Below, piece after piece: positions 10,162 to 21,605 of a stretch of DNA of 64,000 nucleotides (position 1 is the first letter of the stretch; the number at the start of each line of letters is the position of its first letter). The stretch spans positions 62,001 to 126,000 of the forward strand of contig NZ_JACAPR010000001.1 in the NCBI RefSeq assembly GCF_013385635.1. The letters run 5' to 3'. This DNA comes from Pseudomonas gingeri. Lineage in GTDB: Bacteria; Pseudomonadota; Gammaproteobacteria; Pseudomonadales; Pseudomonadaceae. The notes below the pieces were generated by a model, which did not search any database, was not told the DNA's origin, and saw nothing but the letters and a program-made list of their open reading frames with translations. Both the position numbers and the translations under genes were made by a program.

Positions 10162-10190
10162 GGTTCATCTTCGCCTGGGCGGACGTTTTC

Positions 10191-10257
10191 GCCGGCAAGC
10201 CGGCTCCTACAAGTCCGCGTCCGACGCAAATCCTGTAGGAGCCGGCTTGCCGGCGAT
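10191..10257. repeat. REP pair (inverted)
   Basis: GCCGGCAAGCCGGCTCCTAC at 10191-10210 is followed by the opposite orientation GTAGGAGCCGGCTTGCCGGCG at about 10235-10255. Together they form a BIME-like inverted pair in the 3' region of the LysE gene. The flank after the second copy (GATGAACGATAACGCG) is shared with the REP at 54817. Confidence 0.88.
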
Positions 10258-10278
10258 GAACGATAACGCGGTCGCGGA

Positions 10279-11025
10279 TCAGTTCAGAATCCGTGGCGCC
10301 TCATCCGGTGGCAGGTTGTTGCGTTGCAGCGGCTGGCGTGCGTCGGGGTACACATCCGGGCCGCCCAGTTGCATGCTCAACTGCCGCGCGACATCCTCGC
10401 CCAGGGACTTGGATACATCGCGTACCACCCGTGGACGGTTCAGCGAAACGCGGACATCCCGGCTGTTGACCAGCTTGGTATCCTGGCCTTCGCCCATGGC
10501 GGTGAACGCCGAGGTGATCTCGTAGGTACGGGTGTTGATCAGGCTGAAATCGCCCACCAGCGTCAGCCCCAGTACCGCGGAATAACTGTTGGTGTTGGCC
10601 AGTTCATTGATGTCCTGGGTGAAGTCGATATCCGAGACGGTGCCGAACAGCACATAGTCGGCACCCTTGAAGCTGCCGCCCTTGATCCGCTTGATCACGT
10701 CGTAGACATCGCCCTTGGAGCTGGCGGTGTAGGGCGTGCTCTGGATCAGCTGGAACATGCCGCTGCGCAGGATCTCGCCCTTGATATCGCCGGTGAACTT
10801 GCGCAGTTCGCCTTGCTCGATATAGCTGCTTCGGCTCTCGTACTCGTCGTAGCTCGACGAGCCGGAGGCGCCGTAATAGCTCTGCTGGTAGTTGTTGCGC
10901 GCCGAGACGCTGCGGATGTACTGCTCCACTTGCGCCTGATACGCCAGGTCAGCCACCGCGACCTTCGGCGCGGCCTGCACGCCAAAGGCGCAGGCCAGGC
11001 CGATAATGCCAATCCATGCTCGCAT
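10279..11025 (-). CDS. Predicted periplasmic CsgG/LpoB-like protein
   Basis: The 248-residue protein has a signal peptide (about 1-18, GVQAAPKVAVADLAY) but no lipobox cysteine, so it is likely soluble and periplasmic. The mature start KVAVADL, a later DYVLFGTVSDIDF strand and SAVLGLTLVGDFSLINTRTYEI follow the pattern of CsgG/LpoB-fold proteins, in which a GTV/GSI strand precedes long beta hairpins. A serine/tyrosine-rich insert lies at about 45-70. It is the last gene of the leftward lpoB cassette, 3 bp after lpoB. The function is not known to me; assignment to the superfamily is from pattern only. Confidence 0.6.
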   Translation of the reverse strand: MRAWIGIIGLACAFGVQAAPKVAVADLAYQAQVEQYIRSVSARNNYQQSYYGASGSSSYDEYESRSSYIEQGELRKFTGDIKGEILRSGMFQLIQSTPYTASSKGDVYDVIKRIKGGSFKGADYVLFGTVSDIDFTQDINELANTNSYSAVLGLTLVGDFSLINTRTYEITSAFTAMGEGQDTKLVNSRDVRVSLNRPRVVRDVSKSLGEDVARQLSMQLGGPDVYPDARQPLQRNNLPPDEAPRILN

Positions 11026-11028
11026 CGT

Positions 11029-11619
11029 TCAACGCTCCGTGGTTTTGCGAATCTCTTTCTCGTCCATCCATTCGGCCAGGCCGCTTTCAACGTCGATCAG
11101 CTGCAGGCTGAACTTGTAGAACACGTCCTTGTAGTCGCTGCTGCGCTTGACGATCGAGCTGATCGAGCCTTCCAGGCGGTACTTGGCGGCGATCATGTTG
11201 CCAGTCTTGCTGACGGTGCTCTTCTTGTACAGGCCGCTCTGGTTCTGCAGCTTGAGCTGGTCGACCTGGCTCTGCATCTCGGTATTGTCGCTGGCGAAGC
11301 GGGCGGTGCCGGACTTCATCAGCTGGGTCTTGATCGAGGTGGTGATCTCGCGGGTGTCGATGTATTCGCTGGTCTTGTTCTTCACGTCATACACCTGCAC
11401 CACCGGGCGCCCTTGCAGGATGCCGGACTGGGCCAGGGAGCGGGTCATGGACTCGGCGATCATCTGCAGGTCGGTGGAGCCGAACTCGTTGGTGACCAGT
11501 TCGACGGCCTTGGTGTCACCGTAGCTGATGTTCTTCCCGCCCAGGACCGGCGAGGTGTTCTGGGCACAACCGCTGGCCAGCAGGGCGACAACGGCGAGGA
11601 GTGAAAAGCGTGCAAACAT
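11029..11619 (-). CDS. lpoB: LpoB-like lipoprotein, penicillin-binding protein activator
   Basis: The 196-residue protein has a lipoprotein signal with lipobox LLASGC (Cys about 18), so it should sit in the outer membrane. The body matches LpoB: VLGGKNISYGDTKAVELVTNEFGSTDLQ..., DTREITTSIKTQLMKSG and the YRLEGSISSIVKR strand. In E. coli, LpoB reaches through the peptidoglycan to activate the synthase PBP1b. The proline-rich linker of enterobacterial LpoB is absent, as is usual in pseudomonads. The ATG at 11619 directly precedes the signal peptide. It lies 41 bp after ycfL, the same neighbour as in E. coli. Confidence 0.85.
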   Translation of the reverse strand: MFARFSLLAVVALLASGCAQNTSPVLGGKNISYGDTKAVELVTNEFGSTDLQMIAESMTRSLAQSGILQGRPVVQVYDVKNKTSEYIDTREITTSIKTQLMKSGTARFASDNTEMQSQVDQLKLQNQSGLYKKSTVSKTGNMIAAKYRLEGSISSIVKRSSDYKDVFYKFSLQLIDVESGLAEWMDEKEIRKTTER

Positions 11620-11660
11620 GGAGAGGCTCTCTTCAAAGGGGCGCAAAGGGCGGCGGCGCA

Positions 11661-12035
11661 TCAAGGGGTTTTGACTTCCAGGCGGAAGTCGGTGGCCTTC
11701 GGTGTCGGGGCGATACCCGGCAGGAAGGTGCTCTGGGCGCCATACAGGCCCAGGGTCTTCCAGGTTTCCTCGTCGGCGACCGGGAAGCCGTCGTTGCCCA
11801 GCCAGGCAAAGCGGTAGTACATCATCTTGTTCTTGGTGCGGGTGTTGCTCAGTTGCACCTTGACGGTCAGGAAGCCGTTTTCCCGGGCGACGCGAATGGC
11901 ACCGACCTGGATATCTTCCATATCACCCATGGCGACGATCTTGCTCGCGGCACTCCCCGGCGCCGGGGGTGGTGGTGGGGTGGCACAACCGGCCAGCAGG
12001 GCCAGGGCAACGACAGCTGTCAGTTTGAAGCGCAT
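11661..12035 (-). CDS. ycfL: YcfL-family (DUF1425) lipoprotein
   Basis: The 124-residue protein has lipobox LLAGC (Cys about 16) and a short proline-rich linker (about 19-25), followed by a single beta-sandwich domain typical of DUF1425: GFLTVKVQLSNTR, MMYYRFAWLGNDGF and a closing FRLEV strand. The function of YcfL is unknown. The gene sits between a COG3014 lipoprotein (16 bp upstream) and lpoB. The ycfL-lpoB adjacency is conserved between this organism and E. coli, which suggests a shared envelope role. Confidence 0.83.
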   Translation of the reverse strand: MRFKLTAVVALALLAGCATPPPPPAPGSAASKIVAMGDMEDIQVGAIRVARENGFLTVKVQLSNTRTKNKMMYYRFAWLGNDGFPVADEETWKTLGLYGAQSTFLPGIAPTPKATDFRLEVKTP

Positions 12036-12051
12036 GCGAAAGACTCCGTTC

Positions 12052-13449
12052 TCAAGGTTGTTTGATGCTGGCCACGGCCGTTGGGTTGGCGCTCGGGATC
12101 ACCTGGGCCGCCAGGCCGCTGGTGAACACCTGGTTGCCGACGGCGCGCAGGCTGATGACCTGGTAGCGGCGGTCGATGGTGACCTTGACCAGTGAGCCGC
12201 CGACGGCACTTGGCAGCGACACCTGGTGTTCGCCTTTCTTCAACCGCAGGCGCACCACCTGGGTGGTGTCCGGCAGGGTACGCCAGGTGCGGGTATCGGC
12301 GCCTTCCAGGACGGCTGAGGTGATGCCCACGGCCAGGGCTGCCATCGGGTTGACCTTGTTCAGGTTCTTCTGGGCGATGCCGCGGCTGATGGCCCGCACG
12401 CTGGTACGCAGGATGATGCCCGGCATGTCGTCGCGCAGGGCGCGGCGGGACATGGCGTCGGTGCTGTTGAGCGCGGTCAGGTTGACGGGCTGGCCGTCGA
12501 CGCCGATTTGCGTGAAGCCCTGGGTCGAGGTGTCGGACTTGATGATCGGGAACGACAGCGGGGTGATGACGATGCCGTTGTCGATCGGCAGTGGCAGTGG
12601 AATGCGTATCGAGTCGCGGGCCGGCGCCAGGCCGCTCTGCACGACGATCAGGATGTCGCTGTCCTCATCCTTGCCGGCGGGTTTGTCGAGGTTGACCAGG
12701 GCCTGTTCCAGCAGCGGGGTGTTGGGGCGTAGCTCGGCCGCCTGGCGATAGCCCGGCGCGGCCAGGTCCTTTTCGCCGAGGGCTTCGTAGACATACCCGG
12801 CCAGGTAATGGCTGAACGCGCTCTGGTAGCTGTTCTTCAGGCCGACCACTTCCGGGGCGTTGAGGCTGGCCACCGGATAGCCCTGGAGATCCTTGTATTG
12901 GGTCTTGATCCCCTGCTGGTCAGCCTCTTCCTCGCTCTTGAGGTACTGCTTGTCACGCAGGTCGGCGATCACCGCTTCCCGTTCGTGGGTCTTCTTGATG
13001 GCGGTGCGAGCATTCTCGAAGTCGTTGACGGCGAGGAAGTTCAGCGCCATCTGCGTGGTCAGCATGACCTTCTCGTAGTCGTAGCCTTCGTACTTGCGCA
13101 CCTTGTCATTGACCAGGAAGCTGCCGAACTGGGCGACGTACTTGGCGGTGTCCAGCTTGACGTCATCTTCCCAGTGGCCGACCTCCTGGTCGGCATGGCC
13201 CCAGGCCTGCTGGCTGCCGGGCAGATCGCCCCTGGCACGCAGCAGCTCGCCTTTCTCGAAGTAATAGAGCAGGTCGCGGTCTTCGCTGCTGTTGTTCTTG
13301 TCGAGCATGGCCAATGCCGCGTCGACATTGCCCGAGGCCAGTTGCTGGCTGGTTTGCGTCAGCTCGCTGTCGTAGTTGCGAAATACCGAGCAGCCGGAGA
13401 GCAAGGTAACCGCGCCCAGGGCAATTAAAAGGCGAGTGCAGGATGTCAT
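12052..13449 (-). CDS. COG3014-family lipoprotein (copy A)
   Basis: The 465-residue protein has a lipobox LLSGC (Cys about 20). Residues 25-280 are helical with TPR-like units (DRDLLYYFEKGELLRARGD; YLAGYVYEALGEKDLAAPGY). Residues 290-450 form a beta-rich domain (ILIVVQSGLAP; WRTLPDTTQVVRLRLKKG). COG3014 proteins are uncharacterised. It is the first gene of the unit COG3014-ycfL-lpoB-CsgG-like, with a good promoter at 13590-13618. The open frame extends to 13536, but the signal peptide fixes the start at 13449. A related gene (copy B) lies upstream in the same direction. Confidence 0.8.
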   Translation of the reverse strand: MTSCTRLLIALGAVTLLSGCSVFRNYDSELTQTSQQLASGNVDAALAMLDKNNSSEDRDLLYYFEKGELLRARGDLPGSQQAWGHADQEVGHWEDDVKLDTAKYVAQFGSFLVNDKVRKYEGYDYEKVMLTTQMALNFLAVNDFENARTAIKKTHEREAVIADLRDKQYLKSEEEADQQGIKTQYKDLQGYPVASLNAPEVVGLKNSYQSAFSHYLAGYVYEALGEKDLAAPGYRQAAELRPNTPLLEQALVNLDKPAGKDEDSDILIVVQSGLAPARDSIRIPLPLPIDNGIVITPLSFPIIKSDTSTQGFTQIGVDGQPVNLTALNSTDAMSRRALRDDMPGIILRTSVRAISRGIAQKNLNKVNPMAALAVGITSAVLEGADTRTWRTLPDTTQVVRLRLKKGEHQVSLPSAVGGSLVKVTIDRRYQVISLRAVGNQVFTSGLAAQVIPSANPTAVASIKQP

Positions 13450-13809
13450 GACGATATCTTCCCTGATGAAAAGCAGCCGGGAATGCGGGTCAGGCTGAAG
13501 GGGACCCATTGGCAGGTCAGATCGCTTTCCTGCCAATTCCTCATAAAAAGAGGCGCTTTAATTTCTTATGGCCATAACATCGGCGCGGCATTATAGGCTC
13601 CAGTGCTGGCGATGTAATGGCTTTTTTGTGCCGGGTTTGTGATGCGGTTCGGCTTGTGACGTGGATCTGTTCGCCGGGCTGCACACGTCCTTTCATGGCT
13701 TTCGGTACGAAGCCGAAACCCGGTTTTGTTGTCGCTGCATCACGTTAAGTGGGGCGATGTGAGCTGTCGACGTGCAGGGGGAGGCAGATGCTGTGGGAAG
13801 CGGCTGACG
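13450..13809 (-). other. 360-bp intergenic region upstream of COG3014 copy A
   Basis: The region holds the promoter at 13590-13618, a leader with a perfect 8-bp stem (TTGGCAGG at 13509-13516 with CCTGCCAA at 13529-13536), and further right a hairpin near 13697-13722 (GGTTTCGG / CCGAAAGCC on the minus strand) that may mark the end of the copy B transcript although no U-run follows. No coding sequence was seen in it. Confidence 0.5.
13590..13618 (-). promoter_or_regulatory. Sigma70 promoter of the COG3014-ycfL-lpoB unit
   Basis: On the minus strand ATTACA (13618-13613) and a perfect TATAAT (13595-13590) are separated by exactly 17 bp. Transcription would start near 13583, which leaves a leader of about 130 nt. 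Confidence 0.65.
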
Positions 13810-15135
13810 CTAGCGAGGAAATGTCCGGTTTCCGATGACGCGCAGGCTGATGACCTGGAATGGCCGGTCGATGGTGAAGCTCACCGGCGGGCTTGCGGAG
13901 GCCAGGGGCAGGCTCAACCGGTGCTGGCCCGGCTTGAGTCGCAGGCGTACGACATAGGTGTTGTCCGGCAGGGTGCGCCAGGTTCGGGTGTCGGCTTGCT
14001 CGAAAGGCGCTTCGACGATGTATTTCGCTTTCTCCGGGTGTTTTTTATTGTCCAGGGCCTGTGCCTGCGCGTTGAGGGTGGCGCGCCAGCGGGTGCGCTG
14101 GATGATTCCCGGCATGTCGTCACGCAGGGTGCGCAGGGACATGTCGGTAATGCTGTTGAGCAGGGTCAGGGGCTGTTTACGCCCATCGACGCTGATTGAG
14201 CCGGGCTTGGGCGTCGAGGTATCCGGCACCAGTATGGGAAAGGACACGATGGAGGTAATGGCCTGGCCGTCCTGCATCTGCACCGCAAAGGGCAGGCGTA
14301 CTGAACTGCGTGCCGGTGCCAGGCCGCTCTGGACAATGATCAGTACATCGCTGCCACGGGCCGACTCCGGGGGCTTGCCGAGGTTCGACAGGGCTTGTTC
14401 GAGAAAGGGTGTGTTCGGGCGCAGTTCGATGGCCTGTCGATAACCGGGGGCCGCGAGATCGCGTTCGCCCAGTGCCTCGTAGACAAAACCGGCCAGATAG
14501 TGACTGAACGCACTCTGGTAGCCGTTTTTCAGCGCGAGCACTTCGGGCGCGTCGAGGATCGCCACCGGATAGCCTTGCAGATCCTTGTAGCGCAGGCTGA
14601 TGCCTTGCTCCCGGGCTTCGGTTTCCAGCCGCAGGTATTCCTTGTCGCGCAATTGGGCGATCTGCGCTTCGCGCTCATGGGTTTTCCTGATATCGACCCG
14701 GGCACCATCGAAGTCGTGCAGGGCCAGCAGGTTGAGGGCCATCTGGGTGGTCAGCATGACCTTTTCGTAGTCGTAACCGTCGTAGCGGCGGACCTTGTCG
14801 TTGATCGACATCGTGCCCAGCTCGGCCAGGAGCTTGATGTAATCGAAGTCCGTCGAGTCCTCGCGCTGGAACACGGCGCGGTCCGCGGTCCGCCAGGCGC
14901 CCTGGCTGGCGAGCAGGTCGCCCTTGGCCCGCAGCAACTCGCCTTTCTCCAGGTAATACAGCAGGTCCTTGGCGTCCCAGGGGTTATGGCGTTCGAGCAG
15001 GTACAACGCCTCGTCGACATTGCCGGCGGCCAGCTGCTCGTTGGTCATCTGCAGTTCGTCGTTGTAATTGCGGTAGGCGGCACAGCTACCCAGCAGGCAG
15101 CAGAGCAACAAGCAAGTGAAGAGGCGCAAACCCAT
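13810..15135 (-). CDS. COG3014-family lipoprotein (copy B)
   Basis: The 441-residue paralogue of the next gene downstream has the same layout: lipobox LLGSC (Cys about 18), TPR-like helical part (DLLYYLEKGELLRAKGD; YLAGFVYEALGERDLAAPGY) and a beta-rich C-terminal domain (VLIIVQSGLAP; WRTLPDNTYVVRLRLKPG). Aligned by eye the two share well over half their residues, but copy B ends earlier and lacks the proline/serine tail after the last strand. The start at 15135 (MGLRLFTCLLL) is chosen for the signal peptide; the frame is open to 15234. It is separated from copy A by 360 bp with its own promoter, so the two may be regulated separately. Confidence 0.77.
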   Translation of the reverse strand: MGLRLFTCLLLCCLLGSCAAYRNYNDELQMTNEQLAAGNVDEALYLLERHNPWDAKDLLYYLEKGELLRAKGDLLASQGAWRTADRAVFQREDSTDFDYIKLLAELGTMSINDKVRRYDGYDYEKVMLTTQMALNLLALHDFDGARVDIRKTHEREAQIAQLRDKEYLRLETEAREQGISLRYKDLQGYPVAILDAPEVLALKNGYQSAFSHYLAGFVYEALGERDLAAPGYRQAIELRPNTPFLEQALSNLGKPPESARGSDVLIIVQSGLAPARSSVRLPFAVQMQDGQAITSIVSFPILVPDTSTPKPGSISVDGRKQPLTLLNSITDMSLRTLRDDMPGIIQRTRWRATLNAQAQALDNKKHPEKAKYIVEAPFEQADTRTWRTLPDNTYVVRLRLKPGQHRLSLPLASASPPVSFTIDRPFQVISLRVIGNRTFPR

Positions 15136-15390
15136 TTGCGTATGGCTTCCCTCGAGTCCGGAAGTGGTTCGATTGTGCATTGCCAGCACAGGACAGGTCG
15201 CAGAAGCGGCGTGTTGGTGCCCGGGCGCGTCCATGGACTTTCCGCCAGATGTTTTACTTTCTTCCTTGCCGAAGTGCCACGGCTGTTTGCGTTCCGCTCG
15301 AAATTTGCGCCGCTGATGCGCACAGCGCTTGAGTGAAGGGCAGTGAGAGGGAACAATGTGTTACTTCGCATTTCCATTTAGGTTGTTTCA

Positions 15391-17286
15391 ATGATTGTTC
15401 CCACGCGTTTCCTGGCCTGGCTGATGCTGCCGATGTTCGCCCTATGCAGCTCCAACCTGCTGGCGAACACGGTGGAAGGCGCTCCTCAGGCCCTGCACCT
15501 GATCGATTACATCGGCGCGGACTATCCGGCCACGGTGGCGGATGGCAAGGTCATCGACGAAACCGAATACCACGAACAACTGGAATTCCTCACCGCGCTG
15601 CAAAAGCTGATCGTCGCGCTGCCGGCCCGTGCCGAGCGGGCGGAGCTGGAGCAGGGCGTGGTCGACCTGCGCACGGCCATCAGCCAGCGCCAGGACGGTC
15701 CGCTGGTCGCGCGCCAGGCCCGGCAACTGGGGGCAAGGCTGGCGGTGACCTATGAGGTCAGCCAGGCCCCGGCCATTACCCCTGATCCAAGCCGTGGCGC
15801 TCCGCTCTACGCCCAGCAGTGCTCGGTCTGCCACGGCGACACGGGGGCCGGCGACGGTCCGGCGGGTGTCGGCCTGACGCCGTCACCGGCCAACCTGCGG
15901 GACGCGGCGCGCCTGGATCGCCTGAGCCTCTATGGCATCTACAACACCCTGACCCTGGGCGTCGAAGGCACGGACATGCCGTCGTTCGCCGACCAGCTCG
16001 ATGAGCGTCAGCGCTGGGACCTGGCCACCTATATCGCCGGCTTCAGTGCCGCGCCGGTGGCGAAGACCGACAAGATCTACAACCTGGCCGACCTGGCCCG
16101 CCAGACCCCGGGTGAAGTGCAGGCTGGTGAAGGCAACGAGGCCGCCGCGCTGTTCCGCGCCCAGCGTGCCCAGCCGCCGCAGGTCAAGCGTGGCCCGGCG
16201 CAGTTGCTCGACTACACCGGCGCGACCCTCGACAAGAGCCTGGCGGCCTACCGCGCCGGTGACCATGAGCAGGCCTACGACCTGTCCGTGGCGGCCTACC
16301 TGGAAGGCTTCGAACTGGTCGAAAGCTCCCTGGACAATGTCGACGCCACCGTGCGCAAGGACACCGAGAAGTCACTGATGGCCTATCGGCAATCCCTGCA
16401 GGACGGCTTGCCGGTCGAGCAGGCCGAACAGCGCCTGGCGTTTGCCAGGGACAAGCTCAAGGAGTCCGCCGGCTTGCTCGGCAACGACGGCCTGAGCCAA
16501 TCCCTGAGCTTTATCTCGGGCCTGCTGATCCTGCTGCGCGAGGGCCTGGAAGCGATCCTGGTGCTGGCGGCGATCCTCGCTTTCCTGCGCAACACCGGCC
16601 AGCAGTCGGCGGTACGCAGCGTCAATATCGGCTGGGGCCTGGCCTTGCTGGCGGGGCTCGGGACCTGGGCGCTGGCGGCCTATGTGATCGATGTCAGCGG
16701 CGCCCAGCGTGAGTTGCTGGAAGGTTGTACGGCGCTGTTCGCCAGTGTGATGGTGCTCTGGCTCGGCGTGTGGATGCACGATCGCCGACACGCCGCGGCC
16801 TGGCAGGATTACATCAAGAGCAGCCTGGTCAGCGGTGGCGGCCGTTTCGGTTTCGCGATCCTGGCGTTCTTCTCGGTGTACCGCGAGTTGTTCGAAGTGA
16901 TCCTGTTCTATGAAACCCTCTGGCTGCAGGCCGGCCCGGCCGGGCACAACGCGGTGCTGGCGGGCGGTGCGACGGCGCTGGTGCTGTTGATCGGCCTGGC
17001 CTGGGTGATCCTGCGCGGCTCGGCGAAGCTGCCGCTGGCGCTGTTCTTCGGCATCAATGCCGGGTTGCTGTGCGCACTGTCGGTGGTGTTTGCCGGCCAT
17101 GGCGTCAAGGCCTTGCAGGAAGCCGGGATCTTCGGCACGCGGCCGGTGGCGTTCTTCGACTTCGATTGGCTGGGGATCCATGCCGACGCCTACTCCCTGG
17201 GCGCCCAGGCAGTGGCCTTGCTGGCGATCATCGTGCTCTACAGCCGCAGCAAGCTGGCGGAGAAGCGCCGGTTGCAGGCTTCCTGA
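15391..17286 (+). CDS. Cytochrome c / FTR1-family fused iron permease
   Basis: The 631-residue protein has a signal peptide (about 1-26), an N-terminal helical region, a class I cytochrome c domain with haem motif C144-S-V-C147-H148 and a likely axial Met in GTDMPSF, a second helical region (about 260-370), and a C-terminal FTR1 permease with about seven membrane spans. The iron-exchange motifs are REGLE at 383-387 and RELFE at 498-502. FTR1/EfeU proteins import ferric iron coupled to ferrous oxidation. Here the electron carrier is fused to the permease, which suggests it oxidises Fe2+ at the membrane. No EfeO/EfeB-like gene lies nearby. The SD before the ATG is weak (TTTAGG). Confidence 0.85.
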   Translation: MIVPTRFLAWLMLPMFALCSSNLLANTVEGAPQALHLIDYIGADYPATVADGKVIDETEYHEQLEFLTALQKLIVALPARAERAELEQGVVDLRTAISQRQDGPLVARQARQLGARLAVTYEVSQAPAITPDPSRGAPLYAQQCSVCHGDTGAGDGPAGVGLTPSPANLRDAARLDRLSLYGIYNTLTLGVEGTDMPSFADQLDERQRWDLATYIAGFSAAPVAKTDKIYNLADLARQTPGEVQAGEGNEAAALFRAQRAQPPQVKRGPAQLLDYTGATLDKSLAAYRAGDHEQAYDLSVAAYLEGFELVESSLDNVDATVRKDTEKSLMAYRQSLQDGLPVEQAEQRLAFARDKLKESAGLLGNDGLSQSLSFISGLLILLREGLEAILVLAAILAFLRNTGQQSAVRSVNIGWGLALLAGLGTWALAAYVIDVSGAQRELLEGCTALFASVMVLWLGVWMHDRRHAAAWQDYIKSSLVSGGGRFGFAILAFFSVYRELFEVILFYETLWLQAGPAGHNAVLAGGATALVLLIGLAWVILRGSAKLPLALFFGINAGLLCALSVVFAGHGVKALQEAGIFGTRPVAFFDFDWLGIHADAYSLGAQAVALLAIIVLYSRSKLAEKRRLQAS

Positions 17287-17288
17287 GC

Positions 17289-17744
17289 ATGCGCGTCTGG
17301 ATCGACGCCGACGCCTGCCCCAAGGCGGCCAAGGACTTGGTGGTGAAGTTCGCCCTCAAGCGCCGCTTCGAAGTGGTGCTGGTGGCGGGCCAGCCGCAGA
17401 TCAAGCCGGCGTTCGCCTTCGTCAAGCTGATCGTGGTGCCCAGCGGGCCGGACGCCGCCGATGATTACCTGGTGGAGCATGCTGTGCCGGGGGAACTGGT
17501 GATCTGCAGCGACGTGCCCCTGGCCGACCGCTTGGTGAAAAAGGGCGTGGCGGCCCTCGATCCGCGGGGCAAGGAGTTCGACGCGCAGAACATGGGCGAG
17601 CGGCTGGCGGTGCGCAACCTGTTCACCGACCTGCGCGAGCAGGGGCAGGTGGGCGGCGGTCAGCCACCCTATGGCGAACGGGACAAGCAGGCTTTCGCCA
17701 ATGCCTTCGACCGTATCCTGACCCGGCTTTCCCGCGCTTCCTGA
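17289..17744 (+). CDS. yaiI: YaiI/YqxD family (UPF0178, DUF188) protein
   Basis: The 151-residue cytoplasmic protein opens with MRVWIDADACPKAAKD, the acidic block typical of this PIN-like family, and has a second acidic site in DAADDYLVEHA and CSDVPLADRLVKKG. A nuclease-type fold is inferred for the family; the function is unproven. It starts 3 bp after the stop of the FTR1 fusion, so it is probably in the same transcript. The long upstream open frame from 17070 overlaps the permease and is not real. Confidence 0.88.
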   Translation: MRVWIDADACPKAAKDLVVKFALKRRFEVVLVAGQPQIKPAFAFVKLIVVPSGPDAADDYLVEHAVPGELVICSDVPLADRLVKKGVAALDPRGKEFDAQNMGERLAVRNLFTDLREQGQVGGGQPPYGERDKQAFANAFDRILTRLSRAS

Positions 17745-17762
17745 ACCCAGGGTCCGTGATCA

Positions 17763-18425
17763 TCAGGCCTGCTGGGCCAGTTCCAGCACCCGGTCCACCA
17801 GCTTGTTGATCCCGGACGCCGCCTCGCCGATGGACTGTGCGAGCATATAGGCCGGGGTCGTTACCAGCTTGCGCGCCTTGTCTTCGACGATATCGCCTAC
17901 CGCGCATTCCTTGTGGGTGGCGCCCATCTTGTCCAGCGCCGCGGCGGTATCGGCGTCGTTGCCGATGGTGCAGGTCACGCCGGGCCCGTAGATCTTCGCC
18001 GCCAGCGCCGGGGTGATGCAGATCAGCCCCACCGGCTTGCCGGCTTCGGCAAAGGCTTCGGCCAAAGCCAGGACTTCGGCCTGCACGCTGCAGTTGGCGC
18101 CTTCCAGGGCAAAGTTGGAGAGGTTCTTCGCCGCGCCGAAGCCACCGGGCACGATCAGCGCGTCGAACTCGCGCACATCGGCTTCGCGCAGGTCCTTGAC
18201 CTCGCCCCGGGCGATACGCGCCGATTCCACCAGGACATTGCGCGACTCGGGCATTTCTTCTCCGGTCAGATGGTTGATCACATGCAACTGGGCAATGTTC
18301 GGCGCAAAGCACTGCACCTTCGCACCGCGCTGGTCCAGGCGCAGCAGCGTGAGCACGCTTTCCTGGATCTCGGCGCCGTCGTACACGCCACAGCCGGAAA
18401 GGATTACCGCGATTTTCTTGGTCAT
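17763..18425 (-). CDS. elbB: ElbB, isoprenoid-linked glyoxalase (DJ-1/PfpI superfamily)
   Basis: The 220-residue protein has the opening VILSGCGVYDGAEIQESVL and the IVPGGFGAAKNLSNFA nucleophile region of ElbB proteins. E. coli ElbB (SCRP-27A) has weak glyoxalase activity and was linked to isoprenoid synthesis; the physiological role is unclear. The start at 18425 gives the family N-terminus MTKKIAV. It converges on yaiI (18-bp gap) and is divergent from the sterol-desaturase gene (113 bp). Confidence 0.92.
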   Translation of the reverse strand: MTKKIAVILSGCGVYDGAEIQESVLTLLRLDQRGAKVQCFAPNIAQLHVINHLTGEEMPESRNVLVESARIARGEVKDLREADVREFDALIVPGGFGAAKNLSNFALEGANCSVQAEVLALAEAFAEAGKPVGLICITPALAAKIYGPGVTCTIGNDADTAAALDKMGATHKECAVGDIVEDKARKLVTTPAYMLAQSIGEAASGINKLVDRVLELAQQA

Positions 18426-18538
18426 GTTCGATCTCCCGATGCCTGGCGTTAAATGTCTACCAATCTGGCGTTCATTGTCAGCGGAATTTTTCCCGACTAC
18501 ACCTAATCTTGGACCCATCGTTCCTTTCGGGTGGCGCC

Positions 18539-21587
<3,049 letters not shown>

Positions 21588-21605
21588 CCCTCACAGGAAC
21601 ACTCG

